Part shown: positions 43,117 through 52,133 of the stretch, one piece after another
Position numbering within the stretch: the first letter of the stretch is position 1
Layout of the letters: each line of letters begins with the position of its first letter
From: JANQIO01 sp043585095
GTDB lineage: Bacteria > Pseudomonadota > Gammaproteobacteria > Pseudomonadales > Halieaceae
Length of the DNA: 64,000 nt
Assembly (NCBI GenBank): GCA_043585095.1
Contig: CP121321.1
Span: 1,984,001 to 2,048,000, forward strand
Reading direction: 5' to 3'
Translations under genes and position numbers: made by a program
The notes under the pieces: generated by a model
What the model saw: only the letters and a program-made list of their open reading frames with translations
What the model was told of the DNA's origin: nothing
Database searches by the model: none

Positions 43117-45327
43117 TCAAAGCGACAAGCTAATCGCGGCGCCAATAAACCGCGGTTCGCCGCGACGACTGACCAAACCTGCGCCGACGTTGTCCTGAAA
43201 GATGACATAGTTTTCATTAGCCAGGTTGCGGCCGAATACGTCAACCCGCCACCGTTCGTCCTCAGTTGGGTACCAGGACAGCCTGGCGTCGTGTCGCCAG
43301 TAACTTGCCTGAGAGGCCGCCGGATCATTCTGTACAGAAAAGAACACCTCGTCCTGCCAGGCGCTCAGCCAATTGATTCCGACATGACCCCATCGATAGT
43401 GCGGAGAGCTCCAGCTGACGCTGAGACCGCTCGAGTACTCAGGCGACACCACCGGACGGTTCCCGGACAAATTGCCGGTATCGGTTAGGGTGTCTTTAAA
43501 CTCGGCGTCCAGCCAAGCGCCGTTCAAAGCGACGACGAGATCGGGCAGCGGGGACCATTGCAGTTCCACCTCTACGCCACGCCCCTCTAAACCTGCCAAG
43601 TTACCGGTTTGAGCGATACCGTTTTCAATAATCTGGACTTGATAGTCATCGTAGTCATAGCCAAAGCCAGTAAGCTGGTAGCCAAGATTCCCCTGCAGTA
43701 GCACACCCCTAAGGCCAAAATCGATATTCCATACCTGCTCAGCCTCGAATCGTGACAGCGCGCGCGTGGCTTCAGGATCAAACCCACCCGCCTTGTAGCC
43801 CTTGGCAACATTTGCGAACAGAGTGTGCTGGCTGGCAACTTTCCAGCTTCCATACAGACGTGGCTGCCAGTTGTCCCAGCTATGATCCAGTGACTCGTTG
43901 CCGTTGGTGGAATAACCTAAAAAATTGCCCGACGGATTCAGCTCTGTTGCGGTCAATGCGCCGATCACACTCGCGACCGGATCAGCTCGATAATCGAACT
44001 GTTTATCGTCATAGCTGTAGCGAAGGCCTACACCCAAACTGAACTGCGGGCTAAGCTGCCAGCTGACATCACCATAGAGCCCGGCACTCAGGTACTCGCC
44101 CGACTGAACTGCAGTTTCGACTACCGCGTCCCGACAGGGCCCAAACACCGGCTCAAAAGCGGGAGAACAGAACGGAGTACCGGCCAGCAAATTGGTATCG
44201 CTGTAGCCGAGCTCTATGGTGGTATCGATGCGCTCATCAAAAACAATGCCGCCAACAACCCAGTTCAGGCGTTCACTGCTGCCGTTTAAACGGAGCTCTT
44301 GGCTAAGTGTCTCCGCGTTGCGGGCTGCAAACGCGGCCGATGTCAACGCAACAATGCTGCCATCGACATCGAAGAGATTGGGGCTATCGTTCTCATGCCA
44401 TGCGGTAATCGACGTGAGGCGCAGGCCCTCGGTCAGTTGCCATTGCAGACGCAAAGACAAGTCGCTGCTCTCGACGTTATCGAAAGTATCGACATTGGTC
44501 GCCAGCTCGCTGTCGAAGGGGTCTGGCGCTACCCCCCCCAGCGCCGCAAGGGAGGAATCCAGCGTCTCGTAGCCGAGACCGCCGGTTTGCGTTTGCTGCC
44601 AGGAGGCACGCAGCAGCCCGGCGAAATCACCTGAGGTGTAGGACAGAGCGAACTGCGCCCCCTCTGTATCCCGGTCCCCTATGGGTTCATCGACGATCAG
44701 ATTGTCGGCGTCACCTTCGTCGTCGTAGCTGAACACAGATGCTCTCGCGGCCCATTTCTGACTGAGCGGTATATTGGCGGTCAGATAACCGCCAGCGTAG
44801 TCGTTTTCGCCCGCTTCCAGTTGAAGATTCAGGCTCGCTTCCTGGTTAGGCTCAAAATGACGCACGGATATTGCCCCGGCAGAGCTGTTGCGCCCAAACA
44901 GCGTACCCTGCGGCCCTTTGACTACTTCCACCTGCTCTACATCTATCAGGGTTATCGCCGTGCTGTTAATACGGCCACGGTAGGTATCATCGACAAAGAA
45001 GCCCACGCTAGCTTCACCGCCAATGCCAAAGCTGTTGGAACTGATGCCCCGCATGGCAAACAGCGGCGTGCTCACGCCCTGCTCCCAGCCGCTGAAGTTG
45101 GGCGTGGCGAGAACAATAGTCTCCAGTCGCTGCAGACGGTTTTGCTTGAGAAACTCGCTATCAAACACGGTGATGGCCAACGGGGTATCACGTAGGCGTG
45201 TTTCCCGATGCTGAGCCCGGACGACGACTTCTTCAATGCTTCTTGCGGATGCGGCAACAGCACCAGGCAGCCCTTGCATCAATAAAACCAAAGCGATGGG
45301 GCAACAAATCGAAAATCGTGCGGACAT
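43117..45327 (-). CDS. TonB-dependent outer-membrane receptor
   Basis: 736 residues. Signal peptide (SICCPIALVLLMQGLPGAVA, cut about residue 25), TonB box IEEVVVRAQHRE, plug with LAITVFDSEFLKQNRLQRLE, FAMRGISSNSFGIGGEASVG and VEVVKGPQGTLFGRNSSAGA, and a beta-barrel ending GAAISLSL. The barrel contains GLGLRYSYDDKQFDYRADPV and LFANVAKGYKAGGFDPEATR, common in receptors annotated for siderophores or other large ligands. The ligand is unknown. It stands alone, upstream of the cold-shock gene on the same strand, with a terminator between. Confidence 0.95.
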   Translation of the reverse strand: MSARFSICCPIALVLLMQGLPGAVAASARSIEEVVVRAQHRETRLRDTPLAITVFDSEFLKQNRLQRLETIVLATPNFSGWEQGVSTPLFAMRGISSNSFGIGGEASVGFFVDDTYRGRINSTAITLIDVEQVEVVKGPQGTLFGRNSSAGAISVRHFEPNQEASLNLQLEAGENDYAGGYLTANIPLSQKWAARASVFSYDDEGDADNLIVDEPIGDRDTEGAQFALSYTSGDFAGLLRASWQQTQTGGLGYETLDSSLAALGGVAPDPFDSELATNVDTFDNVESSDLSLRLQWQLTEGLRLTSITAWHENDSPNLFDVDGSIVALTSAAFAARNAETLSQELRLNGSSERLNWVVGGIVFDERIDTTIELGYSDTNLLAGTPFCSPAFEPVFGPCRDAVVETAVQSGEYLSAGLYGDVSWQLSPQFSLGVGLRYSYDDKQFDYRADPVASVIGALTATELNPSGNFLGYSTNGNESLDHSWDNWQPRLYGSWKVASQHTLFANVAKGYKAGGFDPEATRALSRFEAEQVWNIDFGLRGVLLQGNLGYQLTGFGYDYDDYQVQIIENGIAQTGNLAGLEGRGVEVELQWSPLPDLVVALNGAWLDAEFKDTLTDTGNLSGNRPVVSPEYSSGLSVSWSSPHYRWGHVGINWLSAWQDEVFFSVQNDPAASQASYWRHDARLSWYPTEDERWRVDVFGRNLANENYVIFQDNVGAGLVSRRGEPRFIGAAISLSL

Positions 45328-45448
45328 GAACCCTGTCTCAAAATGGCTGGAATACAGCCAGCAAAAAAACGGCGCTGAATCTAAAAACGCGTCCTGAAGT
45401 GACTGTCAATTTACTGGACAAGAGCACGCTGATCAAAAAAAAGGCAAA

Positions 45449-45476
45449 AAAAAGGCAGGCCCAAGGCCTGCCTTTT
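45449..45476 (-). terminator. Intrinsic terminator of the cold-shock gene
   Basis: On the minus strand a stem GGCAGGCC/GGCCTGCC with a short loop is flanked by AAAA before and a run of T after, about 20 bp past the stop at 45495. The plus strand shows the neighbouring A-rich direct repeat (A8-GGC twice). Confidence 0.85.
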
Positions 45477-45494
45477 CTTATACCGAAAGAGCTA

Positions 45495-45704
45495 TCAGAC
45501 TGGGAAGATGTTCTCAGCCTGAGGGCCTTTCTGGCCTTGCGTCACATTGAACTCGACTTCCTGGCCTTCGGCCAGAGTCTTAAAGCCTGAGCCCTGAATC
45601 GCACTGTAGTGTGCGAATACGTCTGGGCCACCAGACTGCTCGATGAAACCAAAACCTTTTGTTTCGTTGAACCACTTAACGGTTCCTTTTACTTTCTCTG
45701 ACAT
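45495..45704 (-). CDS. CspA-family cold-shock/nucleic-acid chaperone protein
   Basis: 69 residues, single cold-shock domain: VKGTVKWFNETKGFGFIEQS with RNP1 (KGFGFI, 16-21) and RNP2 variant VFAHYS (29-34; usual VFVHFS). It binds single-stranded RNA and DNA and resolves secondary structure. The long upstream region with a hairpin (45747-45776) fits the leader of cold-shock genes, in which mRNA structure controls expression, but whether it is cold-induced is not known. Confidence 0.95.
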   Translation of the reverse strand: MSEKVKGTVKWFNETKGFGFIEQSGGPDVFAHYSAIQGSGFKTLAEGQEVEFNVTQGQKGPQAENIFPV

Positions 45705-46016
45705 CTGATCTTTACCTGTAATGAACTAAAAAAATATATAAATCGAACAGGAAATCTCGCTTCGCGAGCCACCTGTAGCGATAGCCGAAAAAGGACTGGC
45801 GATTAAACAACTACAGGGCGAAGAACCAGATGGAGCGACGTCGTGGAGCGGCAAAACGGAAGAACAGTTTCAAGCTACGCGCAAGGTACGCCTATTGCAC
45901 AGGCAAGTCAACGTATTTAGCGACCAGGCGCTACTTATTTCATAAACCCGACATTCCCCGACGCACTACAGGCCAGCTACAACCGACACCATTACGGATT
46001 ACTTAAAGGCGCGCCG
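45705..46016 (-). other. 312-bp leader/intergenic region of the cold-shock gene
   Basis: No coding region seen. Near the gene is a nested hairpin, ACAGG (45747-45751) with CCTGT (45772-45776) enclosing CTCGC-TTC-GCGAG (45756-45768), just upstream of an AT-rich tract (TATATATTTTTTT on the minus strand). A weak AGGT sits before the ATG. A structured 5' leader is plausible. Confidence 0.4.
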
Positions 46017-46289
46017 TCAGGCACTTTCTTTTGCGGCCGCCATGCGACGGTATTTCACTACCTTCCACAAACCGATCAGCGATGCCCCAATCCAGAAAAG
46101 CTCTATCACGAAACTCGCTAAATTGAAGGTCACGGTCAGGCTGAACAATAAGCACACCGCGCCCAGCAGATTCATGACGTTGTAGGCGAGACTGGTGCTG
46201 GCTACTTTCTCGAGTTGCAACAAATAGTAGGCCAGCACAACCAGGCCAGTGCCCAGCATGCCTACCAGGTCGCTGACCGGAGCATCCAT
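46017..46289 (-). CDS. CBU_0592-like small membrane protein
   Basis: 90 residues, three hydrophobic helices (LVGMLGTGLVVLAYYLLQLE, SLAYNVMNLLGAVCLLFSLT, ASFVIELFWIGASLIGLWKV). The pattern GxLGxxLVVLAYYLLQ...AYNVMNLLGA...E.FW matches the CBU_0592 family of unknown function. It starts 8 bp after the rubredoxin stop, so the two share a transcript. Confidence 0.8.
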   Translation of the reverse strand: MDAPVSDLVGMLGTGLVVLAYYLLQLEKVASTSLAYNVMNLLGAVCLLFSLTVTFNLASFVIELFWIGASLIGLWKVVKYRRMAAAKESA

Positions 46290-46297
46290 GCGAGGCC

Positions 46298-46477
46298 CTA
46301 AGCCGGCATCATATCGAAGTCAGCCTTACCGATGCCGCAATCCGGGCATTCCCAATCCTCGGGGATGTCCGCCCACCGAGTGCCGGGAGGGAATCCATCC
46401 TCAGGAAGACCTTCGGCCTCATCGTAGATAAAGCCACAAATCACACACTCGTACTTTTGGTAGTTCTCTTCACTCAT
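46298..46477 (-). CDS. Rubredoxin
   Basis: 59 residues (MSEENYQKYECVICGFIYDE onward). Both iron-binding knuckles are present, Cys11-x2-Cys14 and Cys44-x2-Cys47, with DGFPPGTRWADIPEDWECPD between. A one-electron Fe(Cys)4 carrier used, among others, by alkane monooxygenases or in oxidative stress. No alkB lies in the window. GGGAG precedes the start by 11 bases. It is followed by the CBU_0592-like gene. Confidence 0.95.
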   Translation of the reverse strand: MSEENYQKYECVICGFIYDEAEGLPEDGFPPGTRWADIPEDWECPDCGIGKADFDMMPA

Positions 46478-46522
46478 TGAGAAATGATCTCCCTATCCTG
46501 TTACTAAAAAAGTCTTCGACGG

Positions 46523-47272
46523 TTAAAGCTCAGAAGTGAATTTGAGCACAAAACCATCATCGGTGGGTATCGCCATCAGCGACAGCGCTTTCGCCAGTTC
46601 CTCGTCAATGCGACCGCGGCTATTAATCAGCGCTTCCAGGGTGTACTGCTGGTCCACCATCCGCAAGCTGCCCTCTACGCGAATCGGACCAGACAGCGTA
46701 CGAATTTCCGCGTTTAGCTGCCCTGAAGCGGGTACCGAAAAGCGCAATGCGTAGTCTCCCAACGGCTGCGCACCCTGATTACCTCGCCAGAACGCCTGTC
46801 GCCAAACAATCTGTCCGGCTCCCGATGCCGGCACGCCGTCGACCAGTGCGACGTCCCTGGCCTGCACATTGATGAGACCGCGCAGATTAACCGGCAGCCA
46901 GCGTTTGATCAGCGCTGCCGAAAAACTCGCGTCCAGCGCATTAATTCGCAGAGCGCCGCCAGAAGAAGTCTGCATGTGAGCATGAAGCCGCTGTGGGCCC
47001 CATTGTGTGTCGATATCTGCCGTTGGCTGCAGGCGCAGCATATAAAGCTCGGAGAGACTCCATTCCAACTCACCCAACTGCAGCCAGCCATTCTCGAGCG
47101 CAATTGCAGCGCTACCCGCCCTACCGTTCCATACGGTTCCTGAAAAACCGCTCAACCGTAGCTGGCGATCATCAACGAAATAGCCAAGCAAATACGCTGG
47201 CGCGGAGCGAACCAACAGCGCCGCAAATAAAAGCAGGAGGCAGCACGAAAACAGTGCAACGGGGCGCCGCAT
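46523..47272 (-). CDS. gspN: Type II secretion system protein N
   Basis: 249 residues with one N-terminal membrane helix (LFSCCLLLLFAALLVRSAPA) and a periplasmic beta-rich domain (SGFSGTVWNGRAGSAAIAL, LEWSLSELYMLRLQPTADID, RIDEELAKALSLMAIPTDDG) typical of GspN. Last gene of the gsp operon, which is common. Its start overlaps the gspM stop. Role in the pseudopilus or inner-membrane platform is not firmly known. Divergent members score weakly, so identity leans on position. Confidence 0.85.
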   Translation of the reverse strand: MRRPVALFSCCLLLLFAALLVRSAPAYLLGYFVDDRQLRLSGFSGTVWNGRAGSAAIALENGWLQLGELEWSLSELYMLRLQPTADIDTQWGPQRLHAHMQTSSGGALRINALDASFSAALIKRWLPVNLRGLINVQARDVALVDGVPASGAGQIVWRQAFWRGNQGAQPLGDYALRFSVPASGQLNAEIRTLSGPIRVEGSLRMVDQQYTLEALINSRGRIDEELAKALSLMAIPTDDGFVLKFTSEL

Positions 47273-47748
47273 CAGCCCCGCCCCAGGCGCACGGTCGCTT
47301 TCACAAGGCCGCCACGATCCCCTTGATTAACGGAGACTTCCACTACCGCAATCCCCTCGCCGTACTCCATGCGATACAGCCAGCGCAACAGGTCCGCAAA
47401 GCTCACATTTTCAAAGCGTATTGAGGTCTCGCCGCGCGAGTTGGGCTGGATGCGGCTGGGGCGAATACCCACGTCATTGGCGGAGCTGGTAATGAGCTGA
47501 TTCATGTTGCGACTGCGCTGAGACCCACCGGAGGCCTTCAACGCTTTGATCTCGCTGGCCATGCCCTGCACTCTGGACAACACTTCCTGCGTCGCCACAT
47601 TGCGCAGGACCATCTCATTACGCAGCCCGTTCAATGGCTTGACCGCGCCCATGTATAAAATATAAACAGCAACCACGATAGCCACTGCCAGCAGGTAGCC
47701 CTGTTCGCGAGCATTGAATTTAAAAAACCAGGTGCGAATGGCATCCAT
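47272..47748 (-). CDS. gspM: Type II secretion system protein M
   Basis: 158 residues: short cytoplasmic start, a membrane helix (YLLAVAIVVAVYILYMGAV), and a periplasmic ferredoxin-like part (VRGMASEIKALKASGG-like, then IRFENVSFADLLRWLYRMEY). The cognate partner GspL is just upstream and overlaps nearly (1 bp spacing). Anchors the platform that couples the GspE ATPase to the pseudopilus. Confidence 0.88.
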   Translation of the reverse strand: MDAIRTWFFKFNAREQGYLLAVAIVVAVYILYMGAVKPLNGLRNEMVLRNVATQEVLSRVQGMASEIKALKASGGSQRSRNMNQLITSSANDVGIRPSRIQPNSRGETSIRFENVSFADLLRWLYRMEYGEGIAVVEVSVNQGDRGGLVKATVRLGRG

Positions 47749-47749
47749 A

Positions 47750-48943
47750 TCAGCTTCGACCCACTTTTAAGCGTGCACGCACGACTGAACCAGACGCGTT
47801 ACTGCTTTCAGTTACAGCTGTGAGCCCGGCCGCAACCAGGGCTTCGCGTATCGACTCAACGGCGCGGAAGTCTGGCACCACAATACTGAGACGGACGTCG
47901 CCGAGCTTGTCAGAGAAGTTCAGACTGACCACCTGCGCCCCGCTCTGCTGCACAATAACCTGACTGATGATATCGACCATGTCGATAAATCGCGTCGTCT
48001 CTTTGCCACCGCGCAACTCGTCGAGTTGACGCTTCAACTGTTTTTCTGCATCTACCACAGCACCGCGCGGTGCCACATCGCGATAGGTGTTCTGAATCTG
48101 CCTGCGTAGCTCGAGGTTTTCTTCCTTAAGCGCCGCATAGCTCGCGTAGCTGCTGCCCACTTGCAGCACAAAGGCCGCGCCGACAACTGCAACTGCGACA
48201 CGCCACTGCCGCCACCATTCTGCGACCGGAAGGTTGGGCCCGTAGTCCCCTGTACGGATATTCAAGGGCTGGTGGTGCTCGTCGGACAGCATCAGAGCCT
48301 CGGCAAAGCCACCCGTACGCCATTGCATGCGCTGTAGCATCCACGCTGGCAGTAGTGATGTATCGACGTTTTGATCGCGCCCGTAGACAATAACAGCCTC
48401 AGCGCTGTCTTCAGGCAGTGCGCTCAGCATCGCCGCAGCCAGCTCACGTTCCGCCGCAAAACCCTCGTTTTCTGCGCTGCGCACCACGATCTGTTCAGAC
48501 TCCACAACCAGACATAGCTCCCCTGCCTGCCACGGCAAAAGCAAAGGCTCGGGAATCCACTGCGGGGTATCAGGCAGGTCAGCCAGGGCATCAGACCAGG
48601 CCGCCATCGCATCGTGGGAGCAGGCGGCGACGCCCAGTTCCAGCTTGCCAAGTTGTCGAGAGGCGAAGTGCAGTCCGTCTACGTCTCCGGCAAACTCGTC
48701 TTCCAGTAGAAACGGCAGAGACTTGGCGACATGGCGTCGCTCCGCCTGAGAGATACTGACCTCGCGCAGCGTTACGTCGCCCCCGGGCACGGCAAACAGC
48801 AGCTGGGCGCGCCTGGAATCGAGGTGAGCAGCCAACTGTTCACGCTCCAGTGGATCGTTCAAATCCCGCGGGCTATCTGTCGCGCCAGGGGGATACCAGA
48901 CTGGACCCTGTTCCGATAACCGGATCACAGACGCTTCACGCAT
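47750..48943 (-). CDS. gspL: Type II secretion system protein L
   Basis: 397 residues: a cytoplasmic actin-like domain (about 1-235; VSISQAERRHVAKSLPFLLE, FASRQLGKLELGVAACSHDA), one membrane helix (WRVAVAVVGAAFVLQVGSSY, about 240-262) and a periplasmic ferredoxin-like domain (LGDVRLSIVVPDFRAVESIR, EALVAAGLTAV). It links the ATPase GspE to GspM. Downstream gspM starts 1 bp after it. Confidence 0.9.
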   Translation of the reverse strand: MREASVIRLSEQGPVWYPPGATDSPRDLNDPLEREQLAAHLDSRRAQLLFAVPGGDVTLREVSISQAERRHVAKSLPFLLEDEFAGDVDGLHFASRQLGKLELGVAACSHDAMAAWSDALADLPDTPQWIPEPLLLPWQAGELCLVVESEQIVVRSAENEGFAAERELAAAMLSALPEDSAEAVIVYGRDQNVDTSLLPAWMLQRMQWRTGGFAEALMLSDEHHQPLNIRTGDYGPNLPVAEWWRQWRVAVAVVGAAFVLQVGSSYASYAALKEENLELRRQIQNTYRDVAPRGAVVDAEKQLKRQLDELRGGKETTRFIDMVDIISQVIVQQSGAQVVSLNFSDKLGDVRLSIVVPDFRAVESIREALVAAGLTAVTESSNASGSVVRARLKVGRS

Positions 48944-49020
48944 GCTCTGACATACCTCTTGATTGACTGCAGCGCCGCTTCATTGACCAGATCCTGTGTT
49001 GCGAATTTTGACATCGTTGT

Positions 49021-50025
49021 TCACAGGCTGGCACTTGCGCGTACCAGCGTTTTCACCTGTGTCGACTCACGGCGCAGCACACTGTACAAAGTCGCCTGAC
49101 GGTCAGCAACGTTTACCTGTCCGCGATACAGAAAGTGATCGCTCTTCTCGACCAGGCGTTGACGCAGGTCCGCCGGGATTTCGATACCCGCGTAGACGGG
49201 ACTTGCCAGCATCGCTTCAACGGACTCAAAGCCCGCTTCACGACGCTGTTCCACTAACGCTTGCCCCTCTCCTTCTGAAAGCGGCTGCAGATTGTTAGCG
49301 GCATTAATGGTGCGTAACACCTCTGCCGGCGCCGTTTGTACATTGATGGTGCCGTCGGACCATACCGTGAGAAACGGGGCAACCGCGTCAAAAAGTGGTG
49401 GCGTCATGTAGGCGACCATGCGCAATTCACTCACGCTTTGCATAGGCCGGTTGCCGGTGCGGTAAGACGGCACACGGTCGAAGTAAAAATCATCCTCGGC
49501 GCCAAAATCTCTCGGTTCTTGATCTGCATCCAGCCAATCCTGCAGCGCCTCTAAAATTAATCGTGCGTCCTGCTCTCCGACTTGTAGCTCATCGAAGCAT
49601 TGCAGTAAGCGAATGAACTGCGCCTGGGTAGAGGTAAACTGCTGCCCCTCCGGCGGCTTCGCATTCAAGACATTCAGATTGATGCGCCCAGACAAATCCT
49701 CCAGGCTGCCAGATAAGAAGCCGCCTTCATCCAGGGCATAGGGGGGTACTTCCTGCGCCCAGATTTCCAACAGGTCGTCCCGGGGGCGTTCACTTTCCAG
49801 ATCGAGTTCTGCATCCCGGGTCAGCACCATTTTTGCCAGATCCTCACCCCCGCGCAGATAGGCCTGCGCCTGGGCACCCACAAAACTGTTAGAGCTACGC
49901 TTCAGAAACAAAGTGAACTCGTCGGTCATGGCAACAACCAACGTGGTAGACAATGCAAAGACCAGCATCGCGATAATCAAAGCCGCGCCGCGCTGTCGCT
50001 GCCGAAAAGTATCAGATCGACGCAT
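49021..50025 (-). CDS. gspK: Type II secretion minor pseudopilin K
   Basis: 334 residues from the ATG at 50023-50025 (MRRSDTFRQRQRG). Prepilin-type leader cut at RQRG|AALIIAMLVFALSTT; the +5 Glu of other pilins is lacking, as is normal for GspK. The large globular domain includes LDLESERPRDDLLEIWAQEV, GFLSGSLEDLSGRINLNVLN and the calcium-site-like NVQTAPAEVLRTINAANN. GspK caps the pseudopilus tip. It overlaps gspJ by 14 bp. Confidence 0.93.
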   Translation of the reverse strand: MRRSDTFRQRQRGAALIIAMLVFALSTTLVVAMTDEFTLFLKRSSNSFVGAQAQAYLRGGEDLAKMVLTRDAELDLESERPRDDLLEIWAQEVPPYALDEGGFLSGSLEDLSGRINLNVLNAKPPEGQQFTSTQAQFIRLLQCFDELQVGEQDARLILEALQDWLDADQEPRDFGAEDDFYFDRVPSYRTGNRPMQSVSELRMVAYMTPPLFDAVAPFLTVWSDGTINVQTAPAEVLRTINAANNLQPLSEGEGQALVEQRREAGFESVEAMLASPVYAGIEIPADLRQRLVEKSDHFLYRGQVNVADRQATLYSVLRRESTQVKTLVRASASL

Positions 50026-50653
50026 TCGGCAGCTCGTACAGCCAGTTAACGTCACCCAGCCCCTCCAAAGACAAACGCAACTCTACGGCCTGGGGTGGCC
50101 CCGGCGACGCCGAAGCAGCACCTGCCGCCCAGGCATCGGGCCAGTTCTCGGTCTCAAATTCACCAGCGCGCATAGGGAAATCAGCGGGAAGAAAACGGAA
50201 CTCAACCGACCTGACCCCTTCCAGCAGCGCTACCCGCTGCGGTTCGGTCTCAGCGCTGCGGTCCAATACAAGATAGCGCTCGCGATACAGTGTATTGTCC
50301 TCAACGATATACCGAACCCGTTCCATGTTGCTGCGCAGCCGGCCGGTCGTGTTGTGCCAGCCAATGCGCGTAAAGGCCAGGGACTGGTCAAGAATTTCAC
50401 CGCCCAGCATTGCAGCATCCCGGCCGCCAAACTCATTGCGCACGGGTCGGTCTACAAAGTGGTTCATATCACGAGTGAGCAAAGACCAGGCCCGGTTGAG
50501 GTCCGCTACGCGCTCGCCCTGATCGCGAAGCCCCTCTACGCTGTTCATCACACTGCTCAAGCTGGCAAAGGACAGAGTCGCGACCAATGCCGTTATCGCC
50601 ATGGCAATGAGTACTTCGATCAGCGTGAAGCCTTGATGTGCCTCACGCATCAT
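50012..50653 (-). CDS. gspJ: Type II secretion minor pseudopilin J
   Basis: 213 residues. Leader MMREAHQG|FTLIEVLIAMAI with Glu+5, then DRPVRNEFGGRDAAMLGGEI and RYIVEDNTLYRERYLVLDRS, as in GspJ. Tip subunit of the pseudopilus with GspI and GspK. Its start overlaps the gspI stop (ATGA-type, 4 bp). Confidence 0.94.
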   Translation of the reverse strand: MMREAHQGFTLIEVLIAMAITALVATLSFASLSSVMNSVEGLRDQGERVADLNRAWSLLTRDMNHFVDRPVRNEFGGRDAAMLGGEILDQSLAFTRIGWHNTTGRLRSNMERVRYIVEDNTLYRERYLVLDRSAETEPQRVALLEGVRSVEFRFLPADFPMRAGEFETENWPDAWAAGAASASPGPPQAVELRLSLEGLGDVNWLYELPNASI

Positions 50654-51063
50654 CTCGCCACACCGCTGACATTAGTGGCATGCACGAAGGCGGTTATAGA
50701 ATAGACCGGACTGTCCCGCTCGGTCTCTTCCGCCGCCACGGCGATATTCAAACGGTAAAAATCCTTCTGCTGAGTCGGCTCGCTGGTCATCCACCAATAC
50801 CAATCTCGTTCCGCCATGGGCTCTACGCCCGTGCGCTCGCCTCGGAAAAACTGATTCGTACGCGATTGCTCAATCCGCACTTCAGCTAGCAGATTGCTTG
50901 CCACCCACTGACCCATGGTTTTGTCTCGGAGGTAGGCTGTTGCATCAACTTGCTGATACAAGGTCTTCAACAGCGCCGGGAGTGCAATGGCAACCACCAT
51001 CAGGGCCACCATCACCTCAATAAGCGTGAAGCCTTTGGACTTAGTTCGACGCACGCATCTGCT
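50650..51063 (-). CDS. gspI: Type II secretion minor pseudopilin I
   Basis: 137 residues from the ATG at 51061-51063 (MSRCVRRTKSKG|FTLIEVMVALMVV), with the prepilin cleavage site and Glu+5; later NLLAEVRIEQSRTNQFFRGE is a GspI landmark (WVASNL-type). A start at 51081 is also possible. Its beginning overlaps the gspH end by 23 bp, suggesting coupled translation. Tip component of the pseudopilus. Confidence 0.92.
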   Translation of the reverse strand, partial: SRCVRRTKSKGFTLIEVMVALMVVAIALPALLKTLYQQVDATAYLRDKTMGQWVASNLLAEVRIEQSRTNQFFRGERTGVEPMAERDWYWWMTSEPTQQKDFYRLNIAVAAEETERDSPVYSITAFVHATNVSGVAR

Positions 51064-51697
51064 CATCAACCAGGCCGGCACGGCGCAGCTCTATGCGGCC
51101 CAGCAAATCCCACTCGAGCTCCCAGAGTAGTTCGCCGGTTTCAGCATCCAGCCAGCTCATCACGCCGGGGATGGCTTCACCCGAGGCGTAAAAGACCACC
51201 TGCGCTGAGGGTGTCAAAATGTCATCGTCCCTGGCAGCACCGTCACGATCGGCGACTTCCTCACGCTGTTCTGCCGCCAGATCCCTCTGGGTAATCTCAA
51301 ATTGCAGTGCCTCCTCTTCGATTTCCAGTACCACATCGACATTTGCAGGTAGGGCCTGCTCGCCGAAGGCGTCGGGATCAAAAGGCGCCGGCTGCCAGAT
51401 ATTTCCGGTCCGCTGCAGCCACTGGTAGCTGTAGTTAGCCAGGCTATCACCCGCGGTGGGCTCAATCAGCACGCCAAGATCCGTGCCGCTAAGTTGGGCT
51501 TCGGCCATTGCATATTCAGCGATGTCGGCGAAACGCCTGGCCGCCGCGTCAATTTCGTAGTCACGCCCACCGGAGTTTACCGACAGACTGGCGAGCGCGG
51601 CGATCATGCCAATAACCACCAGCACCAACAACAGCTCCAGTAAGGAAAACCCTTTCCCGTAACTGTATCGACACTGCGGTTTATTCCTCGTCAACAT
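51041..51697 (-). CDS. gspH: Type II secretion pseudopilin H
   Basis: 218 residues from the ATG at 51695-51697 (MLTRNKPQCRYSYGKG|FSLLELLLVLVVIG). Prepilin cleavage and Glu+5 visible. The body has AAARRFADIAEYAMAEAQLS and TDLGVLIEPTAGDS, typical GspH. The gene is longer than usual because of an acidic stretch (AEQREEVADRDGAARDDDIL). It overlaps gspG by 17 bp. Confidence 0.92.
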   Translation of the reverse strand: MLTRNKPQCRYSYGKGFSLLELLLVLVVIGMIAALASLSVNSGGRDYEIDAAARRFADIAEYAMAEAQLSGTDLGVLIEPTAGDSLANYSYQWLQRTGNIWQPAPFDPDAFGEQALPANVDVVLEIEEEALQFEITQRDLAAEQREEVADRDGAARDDDILTPSAQVVFYASGEAIPGVMSWLDAETGELLWELEWDLLGRIELRRAGLVDEQMRASN

Positions 51698-52133
51698 CCC
51701 AGTTGCCCAGATCCCCGTTCTGATCCTCTCCGCCGGACAGCCCGTCAGCGCCGTAGGAATACAGATCGAACTCACCGTTTTCACCCGGGCTTAGGTAGAG
51801 ATAGGGCCGCCCCCAGGGATCCATGGGGATACGCTCCAGGTAGCCGCCCTTTTTAAAGTTCCGCGGCACCGGGTCCAGGCTGCTAGCCTCCACCAGCGCT
51901 TCAAGACCCTGCTCAGTAGTCGGGTAGTTAAAATTGTCCAGGCGGTAAAGCTTAAGCGCCGTCTCGATACTGGCGAAGTCCGCATAGACTTTCTGCACGC
52001 GCGCCTCATCAGCCCGGTTGAGCACCGTTGGGGCAACCACGCTGACCAGCAGTCCAAGAATGACCAACACCACCAGTATTTCGACCAGACTGAAGCCGCT
52101 GACGGCCTGTACTCGATTTTTCATAGGGTTCAC
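51681..52133 (-). CDS. gspG: Type II secretion major pseudopilin G
   Basis: 150 residues: leader with KNRVQAVSG|FSLVEILVVLVILGLLVS-type start (cleavage before Phe; Glu+5), YADFASIETALKLYRLDNFN, YPTTEQGLEALVEA and the C-terminal calcium-binding motif region PMDPWGRPYLYLSPGENGEF and YGADGLSGGEDQNGDLGNWD. This is the major pseudopilus subunit. Start codon next to the gspF stop. Confidence 0.97.
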   Translation of the reverse strand: MNPMKNRVQAVSGFSLVEILVVLVILGLLVSVVAPTVLNRADEARVQKVYADFASIETALKLYRLDNFNYPTTEQGLEALVEASSLDPVPRNFKKGGYLERIPMDPWGRPYLYLSPGENGEFDLYSYGADGLSGGEDQNGDLGNWDVDEE